Source of the DNA: Fictibacillus nanhaiensis
GTDB lineage: Bacteria > Bacillota > Bacilli > Bacillales > Fictibacillaceae
Assembly (NCBI RefSeq): GCF_023715445.1
Contig: NZ_JAMBOD010000005.1
Span: 62,001-126,000, forward strand
Direction of reading: 5' to 3'
Length of the DNA: 64,000 nt
Shown here: positions 1 through 7,248 of the stretch, in pieces
Numbering within the stretch: the first letter of the stretch is position 1
How the letters are laid out: the number at the start of each line of letters is the position of its first letter
Translations under genes and position numbers: made by a program
Notes under the pieces: generated by a model
Told to the model about the DNA's origin: nothing
Database searches by the model: none
The model's input: the letters and a program-made list of their open reading frames with translations, nothing else

Positions 1-7
1 CGATTGA

Positions 8-27
8 AAGCATAAGATCTTATGCTT
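8..27. repeat. perfect 20-bp palindrome
   Basis: Positions 8-27 read the same on both strands (two 10-bp arms meeting at AGATCT). It lies beside the TAAACA-NN-TGTTTA palindrome at 31-44 and left of a terminator. It could be the terminator of a gene outside the window or a protein-binding site; the sequence alone does not decide. Confidence 0.5.
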
Positions 28-30
28 AAT

Positions 31-44
31 TAAACAGTTGTTTA
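31..44. repeat. TAAACA-NN-TGTTTA palindrome, copy 1
   Basis: Exact 14-bp palindromic motif TAAACAGTTGTTTA. Four further exact copies occur at 16746, 18545, 26083 and 51079, with near matches at 22675 and about 32465. Four of the five exact copies are intergenic. Function unknown; a binding site for a dimeric regulator or a hairpin stem are both possible. Confidence 0.55.
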
Positions 45-46
45 GA

Positions 47-75
47 AAAAAGCACGCAGATTAAGCGTGCTTTTT
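47..75. terminator. bidirectional terminator
   Basis: GCACGC / GCGTGC stem with loop AGATTAA, flanked by A and T runs on both sides, so it can work in either direction. It ends the minus-strand gene at 79-363. The hairpin at 1766-1793 has the same stem and nearly the same loop. Confidence 0.85.
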
Positions 76-78
76 GTT

Positions 79-363
79 TTACTTCGTTTTATTTTTTATA
101 TAGTTGATAAAACCTTCTCGGTGTCCTTCGCTATCCATTATTTTACGGACATAATAGGGATCCTTTAATAATCCGCTTTGTTTTTCAAGTGTGATCCATT
201 CTTTTAACTGAGTATCATTTATAAGTACTATGTACCATTCTTCCTTTTCGAGTTCTGTCCATAGCTCATGAATATCAGGATCTTTTATTTTCAGCACTCT
301 TTTTTGTATCACTTCTATTACCAATCCTGCTGTTATTAAACATAGCAATAAGAAAAGCATCAT
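79..363 (-). CDS. small membrane-anchored protein, unknown function
   Basis: A 94-residue protein not recognised as a named family. Residues 1-18 form one hydrophobic segment, then an acidic-and-basic soluble part rich in Trp, Tyr and Lys that ends in a basic tail. This suggests an N-terminally anchored protein. The ATG at 363 was chosen because GAGGG lies 8 bases upstream; an upstream in-frame TTG at 378 has no ribosome site. It is a single-gene unit, divergent from the kinase at 495 and ending at the 47-75 hairpin. No function is proposed. Confidence 0.6.
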   Translation of the reverse strand: MMLFLLLCLITAGLVIEVIQKRVLKIKDPDIHELWTELEKEEWYIVLINDTQLKEWITLEKQSGLLKDPYYVRKIMDSEGHREGFINYIKNKTK

Positions 364-494
364 TATATGCACCCTCAATCCTAGAAACCACTATTAATAG
401 TGGATCAATCATTTTTTGAAATTAAAAGTATGAATGAAATTGTATTGTCATTACTTGGAACTAAATGTAATATTTTCTTTAATAGTTCTAATGG

Positions 495-1760
495 ATGGTG
501 AACGGATTGGAGATTACCCAGCATTTATTATATAACTTGTCTCTATTGCTTATTTTTATTTTCACTTGTATCTTTTGGTCTTTAAAAAGAAAAGAACCAG
601 CGTTAATTTCTAAACGAGCAGCCCTTGTATGCGGTATTGCAGCGATATGGACATGTATTGCGTTTGCCTATGAATTAACGGACACCACACGTTTTGATTT
701 AAGAGAGGTGCCTGTCATTATAGGTGGTCTATATATGGGAATAGGACCGACCCTTTCTTTAGCTATTATACTGATAAGAGGATTGTTTGGTATAGATACC
801 GGATTCTTTTTAAATCTTTTAATTTATGGATCGCTCGCTTTGCTGTTATGGAGAGTATATCCGTTGTTTTGGAGAAAGAGTTCCAAACAGAGGATCATTA
901 TATCAGTTAGTGTAACGGTATTAACAAGTATAGCAACGATTGCAACGATGGAAATTGGGAAGATGGATCTGGACCGTGTTGATGCCTATTTTGCGTTTCT
1001 GGTTATTCCGGCGCTCGGAATGTTAATCACCACGAGCACGATTGAGTTTGTGAGATCCGATCTTCAGATGAGGCAGCAAATCTTTAAATCTGAAAAATTA
1101 GCAGCGGTTGAACAAATGGGGGCTGCCATTTCACACGAGATAAGAAATCCGCTGACTGTTTCAAAAGGATTTGTACAGCTGCTGGAAAAGGAAACAATCA
1201 CACCTGATAAACAAAAGGAATACCTTGAATTGATACGCGAAGGTCTCGATTCAGCCGAACAAGTAATCCAAGACTACTTAACATTCTCTAAACCGACGAT
1301 TGATTCTTTGGAAGAATTAAACGTACAGCATGAACTTAGTCAAATCATTACGATCTTGGTGCCGACAGCCAATCAGCATTCGGTTCTTATAACAGCTCAA
1401 TTTTCACCTTCTACATTTGTTTTAGGAGACCGGCAAAAGTTCCGGCAATGTATGTTAAACGTGATGAAAAACGGGATAGAGTCTATGTCTCATGGAGGAA
1501 AATTATCAATTATAGTAAACAAGGATAATAACAAAGTAACAATAGAGATTAAAGATACAGGGGTAGGTATGACAAAAGAGCAGATTAATCGTTTAGGCGA
1601 GCCTTATTACTCAACGAAAGGTGCCAAAGGAACGGGGCTTGGCATGATGGTAGCCTTTAGCGTAGTTAGAGCGATGAATGGAACAGTACAGATTACAAGT
1701 GAAATTAAAAAAGGGACCATTTTTTCCTTTCAGTTTCCTGTCAATAGCCCTTACTCATAA
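495..1760 (+). CDS. KinB-like membrane sensor histidine kinase
   Basis: A 421-residue membrane histidine kinase. The first ~190 residues hold about five or six membrane segments and match the 5TM-LYT sensor type (DLREVPVIIGGLYMG around residue 73). A HisKA domain follows with the phospho-acceptor motif ISHEIRNPLTVSKGF near residue 213. The HATPase_c domain shows an N box (NVMKNGIESM), G1 (DTGVGM) and G2 (GTGLGM). Kinases of this build, such as KinB, feed the Spo0A phosphorelay. No response regulator is adjacent, as expected for an orphan sporulation kinase. The start is uncertain: ATG 495 has no clear ribosome site and TTG 507 is possible. Role in sporulation is inferred. Confidence 0.85.
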   Translation: MVNGLEITQHLLYNLSLLLIFIFTCIFWSLKRKEPALISKRAALVCGIAAIWTCIAFAYELTDTTRFDLREVPVIIGGLYMGIGPTLSLAIILIRGLFGIDTGFFLNLLIYGSLALLLWRVYPLFWRKSSKQRIIISVSVTVLTSIATIATMEIGKMDLDRVDAYFAFLVIPALGMLITTSTIEFVRSDLQMRQQIFKSEKLAAVEQMGAAISHEIRNPLTVSKGFVQLLEKETITPDKQKEYLELIREGLDSAEQVIQDYLTFSKPTIDSLEELNVQHELSQIITILVPTANQHSVLITAQFSPSTFVLGDRQKFRQCMLNVMKNGIESMSHGGKLSIIVNKDNNKVTIEIKDTGVGMTKEQINRLGEPYYSTKGAKGTGLGMMVAFSVVRAMNGTVQITSEIKKGTIFSFQFPVNSPYS

Positions 1761-1765
1761 TGAAA

Positions 1766-1793
1766 AACAGCACGCGGATTAAGCGTGCTGTTT
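1766..1793. terminator. bidirectional terminator
   Basis: AAACAGCACGC / GCGTGCTGTTT stem with loop GGATTAA between the convergent kinase and SET genes. The stem core and most of the loop match the terminator at 47-75, so the two flank this kinase block like a duplicated element. Confidence 0.9.
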
Positions 1794-1799
1794 CTTTTT

Positions 1800-2168
1800 C
1801 TACCAGACATCGAACCATAATGCTTCTTTGTCATTTGGGTCACCATTATAATTTACAAGGATTTCTTCACCTGCTTTAATTTTTTTTAGGGCAAAGAAAT
1901 CTACTGTTTCTTTTTTTAAGTTATTTTCGAATACAGCATTAGGGGTGTAGGAATGGTTAAATAAAGAACCATAGCCAAGGGCGATTGCAACGTGATCGTA
2001 ATTTTCACCCCAGTTAAAATAGTAATTTCTTAAAACTGTTTTTTGCAGTTTCCTATATTCATCATTTGGACATACGATTACAGGTGCTTCATGAATCAAT
2101 ACTCCCTTTTGAATAGTGCGTGTAGCAAATATGCCTCTGCCGTAACGAGATTTTTTGATTTCAATCAA
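1800..2168 (-). CDS. SET domain protein
   Basis: A compact 122-residue SET-domain protein. The N terminus has the usual RGIFA turn (residues 11-15). The middle has SLFNHSYTPNA, matching the SET NHS cofactor-binding motif, and the end has GEEILVNYN, matching the GEEL-x-x-Y motif with its catalytic tyrosine. SET proteins transfer methyl groups from S-adenosylmethionine to lysine; the bacterial targets of such small versions are mostly unknown. The start is TTG at 2168, preceded by GGTGG and AAGG. It stands alone between two terminators. The fold call is firm; the substrate is not predictable. Confidence 0.8.
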   Translation of the reverse strand: MIEIKKSRYGRGIFATRTIQKGVLIHEAPVIVCPNDEYRKLQKTVLRNYYFNWGENYDHVAIALGYGSLFNHSYTPNAVFENNLKKETVDFFALKKIKAGEEILVNYNGDPNDKEALWFDVW

Positions 2169-2282
2169 ACCTTAGTCACCACCATTCTTCTCATCAGAAA
2201 AAGTCATGTCATGATAAGGTATGAAAAAGAGTGGTATAGAGATAGTGTATGAGCCTACAGACTATAAATTTTCAGGCAAAAA

Positions 2283-2304
2283 AATAGAGCGCTAAGAGCG
2301 CACT
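2283..2304 (-). terminator. terminator of the ribA-ribD-HAD operon
   Basis: On the minus strand, AGTGCGCT-CTT-AGCGCTCT forms a stem with one T:T mismatch, followed by a run of seven T. It begins at the stop codon of the HAD gene and closes the three-gene operon. Confidence 0.75.
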
Positions 2305-2881
2305 AATTTTTATTCGTATGTTTTTTTATGATTTCTTTTAGTTCAGACCAATTTGTCAGTCTTGGAATATCCATATGCTGATTATAAGATTGATCTCTCA
2401 CATAAAGCTGAACAGATTGATCAGTAAGGGTATTTAATACGTTCGGTTTATCGTCAAAATAGTAGTCCAGGTTCAAATCCTTTATGGTATGAATCTTTTC
2501 TTCATCTTTCATACCGCAGAAAAATCTGCCTTCTTGAACGGGAAAGCCTGCTTCTTCTACCCATTTTTTTGTTTGTTTACAATGTTTAGCAGGTCTGGCT
2601 GTTATATAGTAGATTTCATGTCCTTGGTCGTGAAGCTCTTGTAAAACTTCTACAGCCTCCGGATAGGGAGGACAATCTGTGAAATAGATTTCTTCCATAG
2701 AATCCAGCCATAACTGGTTTCCTTCCTTTGTTGAAAGACCAAAAGGTTCATGAATCTCTAACGTTTTAATCGTATGAAAAATATCAATAGGAACGTTTTT
2801 CTTTAGCTTTTTATTGTATATATGAAAAGCATGCTCTCGTAAATTTATTAAAGTATCGTCTATATCAAAACCAAATCTCAT
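2303..2881 (-). CDS. HAD-superfamily nucleotidase, NT5C-like, last gene of the ribA-ribD operon
   Basis: A 192-residue HAD phosphohydrolase. Motif I is FDIDDTL at the N terminus (nucleophile and acid Asp), motif II is the Thr of ITARP near residue 95, and the acidic end motif is YYFDDKPNV. Overall it resembles 5'(3')-deoxyribonucleotidases. The ATG at 2881 follows AGAGG at 8-base spacing; the TTG at 2887 is too close to the ribosome site. It starts 12 bases after the ribD stop, so the genes are co-transcribed. Because riboflavin synthesis needs a phosphatase acting on the ribityl-aminopyrimidine phosphate, and HAD enzymes do this in B. subtilis, this gene is a candidate for that step. That role is inferred from position only. 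Confidence 0.8.
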   Translation of the reverse strand: MRFGFDIDDTLINLREHAFHIYNKKLKKNVPIDIFHTIKTLEIHEPFGLSTKEGNQLWLDSMEEIYFTDCPPYPEAVEVLQELHDQGHEIYYITARPAKHCKQTKKWVEEAGFPVQEGRFFCGMKDEEKIHTIKDLNLDYYFDDKPNVLNTLTDQSVQLYVRDQSYNQHMDIPRLTNWSELKEIIKKHTNKN

Positions 2882-2893
2882 TAGCAAAACCTC

Positions 2894-3982
2894 TTATTTG
2901 TATTTTGGATAACCAGTAAATTTAAAGTCTGGACCGATTTGTGTGACAGTTAGCCCATTTAGCTCAATTGCGTCGGCCATTTTTGCCATTCCAGTACCTC
3001 CAAAAAAAGAAGGTGAATCCTTTCCTCCAATTAACTTTGGTGCTACATAAAATATGGCTTTGTCGACCAACTTGTTCTCAAGAAAAGCAGCGTTTATCGT
3101 TCCTCCACCCTCAATCAGAAGGGAAGAGACAAGGTGTTCACCTAAAACTTTCAGAACGATGCTGGGATCCACCTGAGACGTTCCTGCCATAAATACTTTT
3201 GCCCCGAGCTCTTCTACCTGTTTCATTTTTCCTGTATCACAGCTCTCTGTTGTAAACACCCATGTTTCAGCTTGTTTATCGTTAAGTACTTTGGATTCTA
3301 GAGGTATTTTTAGTGTAGAATCCATAATTACACGGATCGGATTTCTGCCGTTTGGTATTCTCGTTGTCAGTTCAGGATCATCATGGATAACTGTATTTAC
3401 ACCCACGAGAATCGCTTGATTTTCATTTCGGAGCTTATGAACATCCAGTCTTGATTCAGCTGATGTAATCCACTTGCTGTTATTCGTATGGCTCGCGATT
3501 TTGCCATCGAGTGTTATTCCTGATTTTAATGTAACGAAGGGAAGTTTTTGTACGATGAACTTATTAAACACTTCATTCATTTGACGCGACTCTTTTTCCA
3601 GTACTCCTATTTCAACCTCAATGCCCGCATCTTCCAGGATTTTTACACCACGGCCCGAAACGAGCGGGTTAGGGTCAAGTGTGGCAATGACAACCTTCTT
3701 AATTCCGGCTTCTACAATCGCTAGTGCACATGGACCTGTTCTTCCATGATGGGAGCAGGGTTCCAGTGTAACATATATCGTACCGCCGCGAGCTTTCTCT
3801 CCAGCCATGCGTATCGCATGAATTTCTGCATGCGGCTCACCAGCCTTAAGATGTGCTCCGACCCCTGCGATTCGGTTTTCATTAACAATTACAGAACCTA
3901 CTAAAGGGTTAGGGTCTGTTTGTCCTTTCATAGCCTTCGCATTGTCCAAAGCCAGCTGCATATAGAATTCATGATTGCTCAT
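2894..3982 (-). CDS. ribD: RibD: bifunctional pyrimidine deaminase / reductase of riboflavin synthesis
   Basis: A 362-residue two-domain enzyme that deaminates and then reduces the GTP cyclohydrolase II product. The deaminase domain (about 1-145) has the zinc and catalytic set HAEIHA (His51, Glu53) and PCSHHGRTGPC (Cys76, Cys85). The reductase domain (about 146-362) has SGITLDGKIA, the NADPH-side LVGVNTVIHDDPELT, and EGGGTINAAFL. Length is normal for RibD. ATG 3982 is preferred: AAGGGA lies about 9 bases upstream, while the ATG at 4000 has no good site. Its start overlaps the end of ribA by 14 bases. It is the only ribD seen, since the FMN-riboswitch operon at 22.8 kb lacks one. Confidence 0.95.
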   Translation of the reverse strand: MSNHEFYMQLALDNAKAMKGQTDPNPLVGSVIVNENRIAGVGAHLKAGEPHAEIHAIRMAGEKARGGTIYVTLEPCSHHGRTGPCALAIVEAGIKKVVIATLDPNPLVSGRGVKILEDAGIEVEIGVLEKESRQMNEVFNKFIVQKLPFVTLKSGITLDGKIASHTNNSKWITSAESRLDVHKLRNENQAILVGVNTVIHDDPELTTRIPNGRNPIRVIMDSTLKIPLESKVLNDKQAETWVFTTESCDTGKMKQVEELGAKVFMAGTSQVDPSIVLKVLGEHLVSSLLIEGGGTINAAFLENKLVDKAIFYVAPKLIGGKDSPSFFGGTGMAKMADAIELNGLTVTQIGPDFKFTGYPKYK

Positions 3983-4730
3983 CGGTAAATGTCCCTTCAT
4001 CTTCTAAATGACCGGATCGGTTAATCTTTGTCTGCAGGTATTTCTCATTGAATTCAGAGATATCACCCCAGATCGGTGTTCGGCCAGAAACGTGTAACCC
4101 TGCATTTGTTAATGCCTCAAGTTTTTTTGGATTATTTGTTATAAGTGTTACAGGTTTTGAGCGTAATACTTTTAATACTTCAATCGCATCTTCGTAATTT
4201 CTTGAGTCATCTACAAACCCTAAGCTTTCATTTGCTTCTACAGTATCTTGTCCATTTTCTTGGAGGACATAAGCCATCGCTTTACTGAACAATCCGATTC
4301 CGCGTCCTTCATGATTTGCTAAATAGAATAAGGCGCCCGTTCCGTGTTCCACGATCATTTTCATCGATTGTTTTAGCTGGTAGCCGCAATCACAGCGCTT
4401 GCTGCCAAAAATATCTCCTGTATGGCAAATAGAGTGCATGCGAATTAGAGCGTCTTCATTAAACTCAAAGTCACCATATACGAGCACGCTTGATTGCTGG
4501 TATTCTGCCAGATTGGATGAAGACAATTTATCGATCACTTCTTCAAAATTATCGGTTTGCTCACAGCCTTCCAGCCAGCAGTACCATTTAAAAACGACTG
4601 TCTCACCATATAGATTTACAGGCAGGCGAATCGGTCCAACTAAATAAATGGCACCTTCGTCTTTTTTTATCAATTGTATTTTATCTTCTAAAACAGAAAG
4701 AATCTTTTCTTTAAAAGTGCTTTGCAACAT
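3969..4730 (-). CDS. ribA: stand-alone GTP cyclohydrolase II (second RibA)
   Basis: A 253-residue GTP cyclohydrolase II without the RibB half. The zinc cysteines are in place (Cys102, and Cys113/Cys115 of RCDCG), as are the catalytic Tyr154 (KAMAY), the DTVEAN motif, and Asp175 and Arg177 of LGFVDDSRNY. Two features are odd. The usual RQEGR GTP-binding segment reads NHEGR (139-143), and the first ~90 residues form a longer N-terminal part than in E. coli RibA. AAAGGAG lies 8 bases before ATG 4730. It leads a ribA-ribD-HAD operon with no visible FMN riboswitch. A second GCH-II domain lies in ribBA at 23511, so this is a paralogue; whether it is fully active is open. Confidence 0.9.
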   Translation of the reverse strand: MLQSTFKEKILSVLEDKIQLIKKDEGAIYLVGPIRLPVNLYGETVVFKWYCWLEGCEQTDNFEEVIDKLSSSNLAEYQQSSVLVYGDFEFNEDALIRMHSICHTGDIFGSKRCDCGYQLKQSMKMIVEHGTGALFYLANHEGRGIGLFSKAMAYVLQENGQDTVEANESLGFVDDSRNYEDAIEVLKVLRSKPVTLITNNPKKLEALTNAGLHVSGRTPIWGDISEFNEKYLQTKINRSGHLEDEGTFTDEQS

Positions 4731-4753
4731 ATCATTTTCTCCTTTAATGTACT

Positions 4754-4788
4754 TACGTATTTAAAACAAGGTATTTTCTGAATACGTA
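4754..4788 (-). promoter_or_regulatory. inverted repeat upstream of ribA, possible operator
   Basis: TACGTATT (4754-4761) and AATACGTA (4781-4788) form an exact inverted repeat with a 19-base gap, 24-58 bases upstream of the ribA start. It could be an operator. No FMN riboswitch consensus is present in this leader, so control differs from that of the main rib operon. Confidence 0.4.
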
Positions 4789-4837
4789 TATTTTATACTA
4801 CATAAATCACCTAACTGAAATGTTTTGCTCTTATTGG

Positions 4838-4881
4838 AAAAAAAAAGCATTGAATCCCGCCGTTTAGTTGAGATTCATGCT
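4838..4881 (-). terminator. terminator of the 4901-5551 gene
   Basis: On the minus strand AGCATGAATC pairs with GATTCAATGCT (one bulge) around a 15-base loop, followed by nine T. Confidence 0.8.
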
Positions 4882-4900
4882 GGTAGCCAAACATACATGC

Positions 4901-5551
4901 TTATGGAATATAAACTGATTTTACATGATTCAATTTAAAATAAATGGTTTCTCCATTTCCGTTGATCAGTTCGATCAGATTGCCTTTCCCGGTTATGAGC
5001 AATCCTGTTTTATCTTGGTCCTCACCCATATCGAATACCACTATTTTTCCTTCCCATTTCTTTAATTGTTCTTCAAATGAACGGCTTAAGTTTGGAGCGT
5101 CAGGAAGGGCCATATTAACAGAGTAAGGGGTATGATTCTGTTCATACAGTGTCAGCCACTTTAAATGAGCCAGTGGAATGAGGATATGTTTATATACCGG
5201 GGAGTAAAATACCAAATAATCGCTTAGAACTTTGATTATGGTTCCATGGAGCAGTTTTTTTCCAACAATATTGATCTTTGTATACAGTCCTTTTGCATTA
5301 GTTAAAATGCTGCGATATGAAATTGGCGTATCTTCTCCTGTAAAAGGAAGGTTAGGAGATTGAATGGCATCGTCGCTGTCCCCCTCAGAAAGTGTGATTT
5401 TATGGACATGCAGAAGAGGAATATAATAGAACTTTTGTCCATCATAAAGGACTAAAATGTCGTTTCCAAAATCGGTTAGTATTCCTTTAAAACTGTGTCC
5501 GGTAATTTTTAGTTTTATTTGTTTATTTAACATGTGACTAAAATGATTCAA
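4901..5551 (-). CDS. DUF2642-like triple-repeat protein, possibly spore-associated
   Basis: A 216-residue soluble protein made of three similar segments. Each reads roughly as a short beta-barrel: 'L-x-x-x-I-x-L-x-I-x-x-x-x-x-x-G-x-L-x-x-x-x-x-x-x-L-x-x-x-x-x-Y-I-P-L'. The segments lie near residues 8-55, 85-135 and 165-216, and each ends in an IPL or IP motif. This pattern resembles the DUF2642 domain seen in Bacillus spore-coat-type proteins. The start is TTG 5551, with TAGGAGAAG upstream at normal spacing. It is a single gene with its own terminator. Family assignment is tentative and no activity is claimed. Confidence 0.55.
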   Translation of the reverse strand: MNHFSHMLNKQIKLKITGHSFKGILTDFGNDILVLYDGQKFYYIPLLHVHKITLSEGDSDDAIQSPNLPFTGEDTPISYRSILTNAKGLYTKINIVGKKLLHGTIIKVLSDYLVFYSPVYKHILIPLAHLKWLTLYEQNHTPYSVNMALPDAPNLSRSFEEQLKKWEGKIVVFDMGEDQDKTGLLITGKGNLIELINGNGETIYFKLNHVKSVYIP

Positions 5552-5593
5552 TTTAATCTTCTCCTATCTATATTCATCAGTTTCACCAGACCA

Positions 5594-6955
5594 TCAGCGT
5601 AAACCTAAAATGAAATGGACCCATGCGGACAATAGGATAACAGTAACAATTAAAGTTAGAGGGACCACTATTAATGAAATCCGCAAATAATCCTTCCATT
5701 CCACTTTTATTTTGTTTTGTTTTAAAATATGCATCCATATGAGTGAAGCGAGGGTACCGATCGGCAGCAATAAAGCACCTATGTCACTTCCAAGGATGCT
5801 TGCCAGATACATGGTTTTTAACGTTATCGGGTCCAGGTTCATTTCCGTAAGTGTAATCGTACCAATAAGTAATGCTGGGTGATTGTTGAAGAAGTTTGAG
5901 AGAATGGATACTAAGCTTCCCATTAGAAGTGTTGCCTGGAATATACCTTGTTCAACAATCGGTTCACAAATTTTCAGCAGCAGTACAGTCAGTCCCGAAT
6001 TATGAAGTCCGTAAATGATGACATACATTGAAAAAGCAAAGATAAGAATATGCCATGGCGTTTTCTTTAAAATATCGTAAGGGTTTGTCCTAAGGTAATA
6101 CCATCTCCAGATTAACAAAACGAGTGAACCCAGAACTGCAATGATTTCAATAGGGATAGATAAATAGGATGCTACAAAGATCGAACAACGAATGAGTAAA
6201 ACAAACAGAAGAATCCTTAGCATGAATTTTGTGCGCTGGCGTTTTGTCTCTACAGATACTGTTCCTTTAAGAGGATGGAATTTTTTGGTGAAATAGGCTT
6301 GTTCAATATCATAAGTCATTGGCGGCAATTTTTTGGGAAGCGTGTTTTTAACGAGGATATACATGAGTAAGGACATAAATATTAACCCCAGCATAGCAGG
6401 CACGAACATCATGGCTGTATACATAAACAAGGTCATATCTACAATTTTCAAAGAAATTAAATTTACGATGTTGCTTACTCCTATCGGTGTACTGGATGCT
6501 GTTGCTATAAGTGCTCCTGTTAATAAATACGGGATTTGATGATGAGGTTTTAATCGGAAATTTCTTAGAAGCAAGATTAAGATAGGAGTTGTAATCAATA
6601 TGCTTCCATCATTATTAAATAAAAGGGTCATTAAAAAACATAACAATTGGATGTACCAATAAAGGCGGTACCCGGATCCTCTAGCTAATACAGCCAGGCG
6701 GGAAGCCGACCAATGAAAAAATCCGAAACTTTCTAGAATGACGGCCATTACAATAGTTGAAATGATTGTGATTGACGCTCCACCAATCTTATGAAGGATA
6801 TCAAAAACATTATCTTGAGTGACGATTCCTGTAATTATAATAATGCCAGCTCCAATCGCGGCTGGCCAAGCCTCGTTAATGCCCTTAGGTCTCCAAAATA
6901 TAACTAACATAGTCATAAGGAAGACGAAAACGGAAATCATGATGTGAAAATTCAT
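5594..6955 (-). CDS. ArsB/NhaD-superfamily membrane transporter (YdfA-like)
   Basis: A 453-residue integral membrane protein with about 11-12 hydrophobic segments, typical of the ion-transporter group that includes ArsB. Family-type features are the paired regions LLFNNDGSILITTPI (near 110) and LSNFFNNHPALLIGT (near 355), where NNDG and NNHP sit at the ends of the two half-repeats. Length fits. No arsR or arsC gene is nearby, so arsenite specificity is not supported by context; another anion or sodium-coupled substrate is possible. ATG 6955 has AAGGGA about 13 bases upstream. The ATG six codons further in is an alternative. Confidence 0.75.
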   Translation of the reverse strand: MNFHIMISVFVFLMTMLVIFWRPKGINEAWPAAIGAGIIIITGIVTQDNVFDILHKIGGASITIISTIVMAVILESFGFFHWSASRLAVLARGSGYRLYWYIQLLCFLMTLLFNNDGSILITTPILILLLRNFRLKPHHQIPYLLTGALIATASSTPIGVSNIVNLISLKIVDMTLFMYTAMMFVPAMLGLIFMSLLMYILVKNTLPKKLPPMTYDIEQAYFTKKFHPLKGTVSVETKRQRTKFMLRILLFVLLIRCSIFVASYLSIPIEIIAVLGSLVLLIWRWYYLRTNPYDILKKTPWHILIFAFSMYVIIYGLHNSGLTVLLLKICEPIVEQGIFQATLLMGSLVSILSNFFNNHPALLIGTITLTEMNLDPITLKTMYLASILGSDIGALLLPIGTLASLIWMHILKQNKIKVEWKDYLRISLIVVPLTLIVTVILLSAWVHFILGLR

Positions 6956-7248
6956 AGACGTTCTTCGTCCCTTCTTTCTTTGATATAAATATCAAAATTA
7001 AGTGTACTTGTCCTACATTATATGAAGAATAGTAAAAAACGATTGTATACTAGACTAGATAAGAAAAAATGGTTGCTTTGTCCAGCAAGAATCTCTTAGG
7101 TGATTGACTAGATAAGGTTTAAACCGGCGTTGATTCTTTGGGGAAATGCGGATGAAAAAACGTATTTTCCACTATGTACCTGTTCAGTTCTTCCTTTACA
7201 GAATGTAACCTAAATAAGTAGATTAATAGGTTCGTTTGGAGGAGAACA

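Noticed and set aside
2303-4730. ribA-ribD pair as part of a toxoflavin cluster
   Set aside because: No methyltransferase, ToxC/ToxD-like or exporter genes are next to it; kept only as an alternative in the finding.
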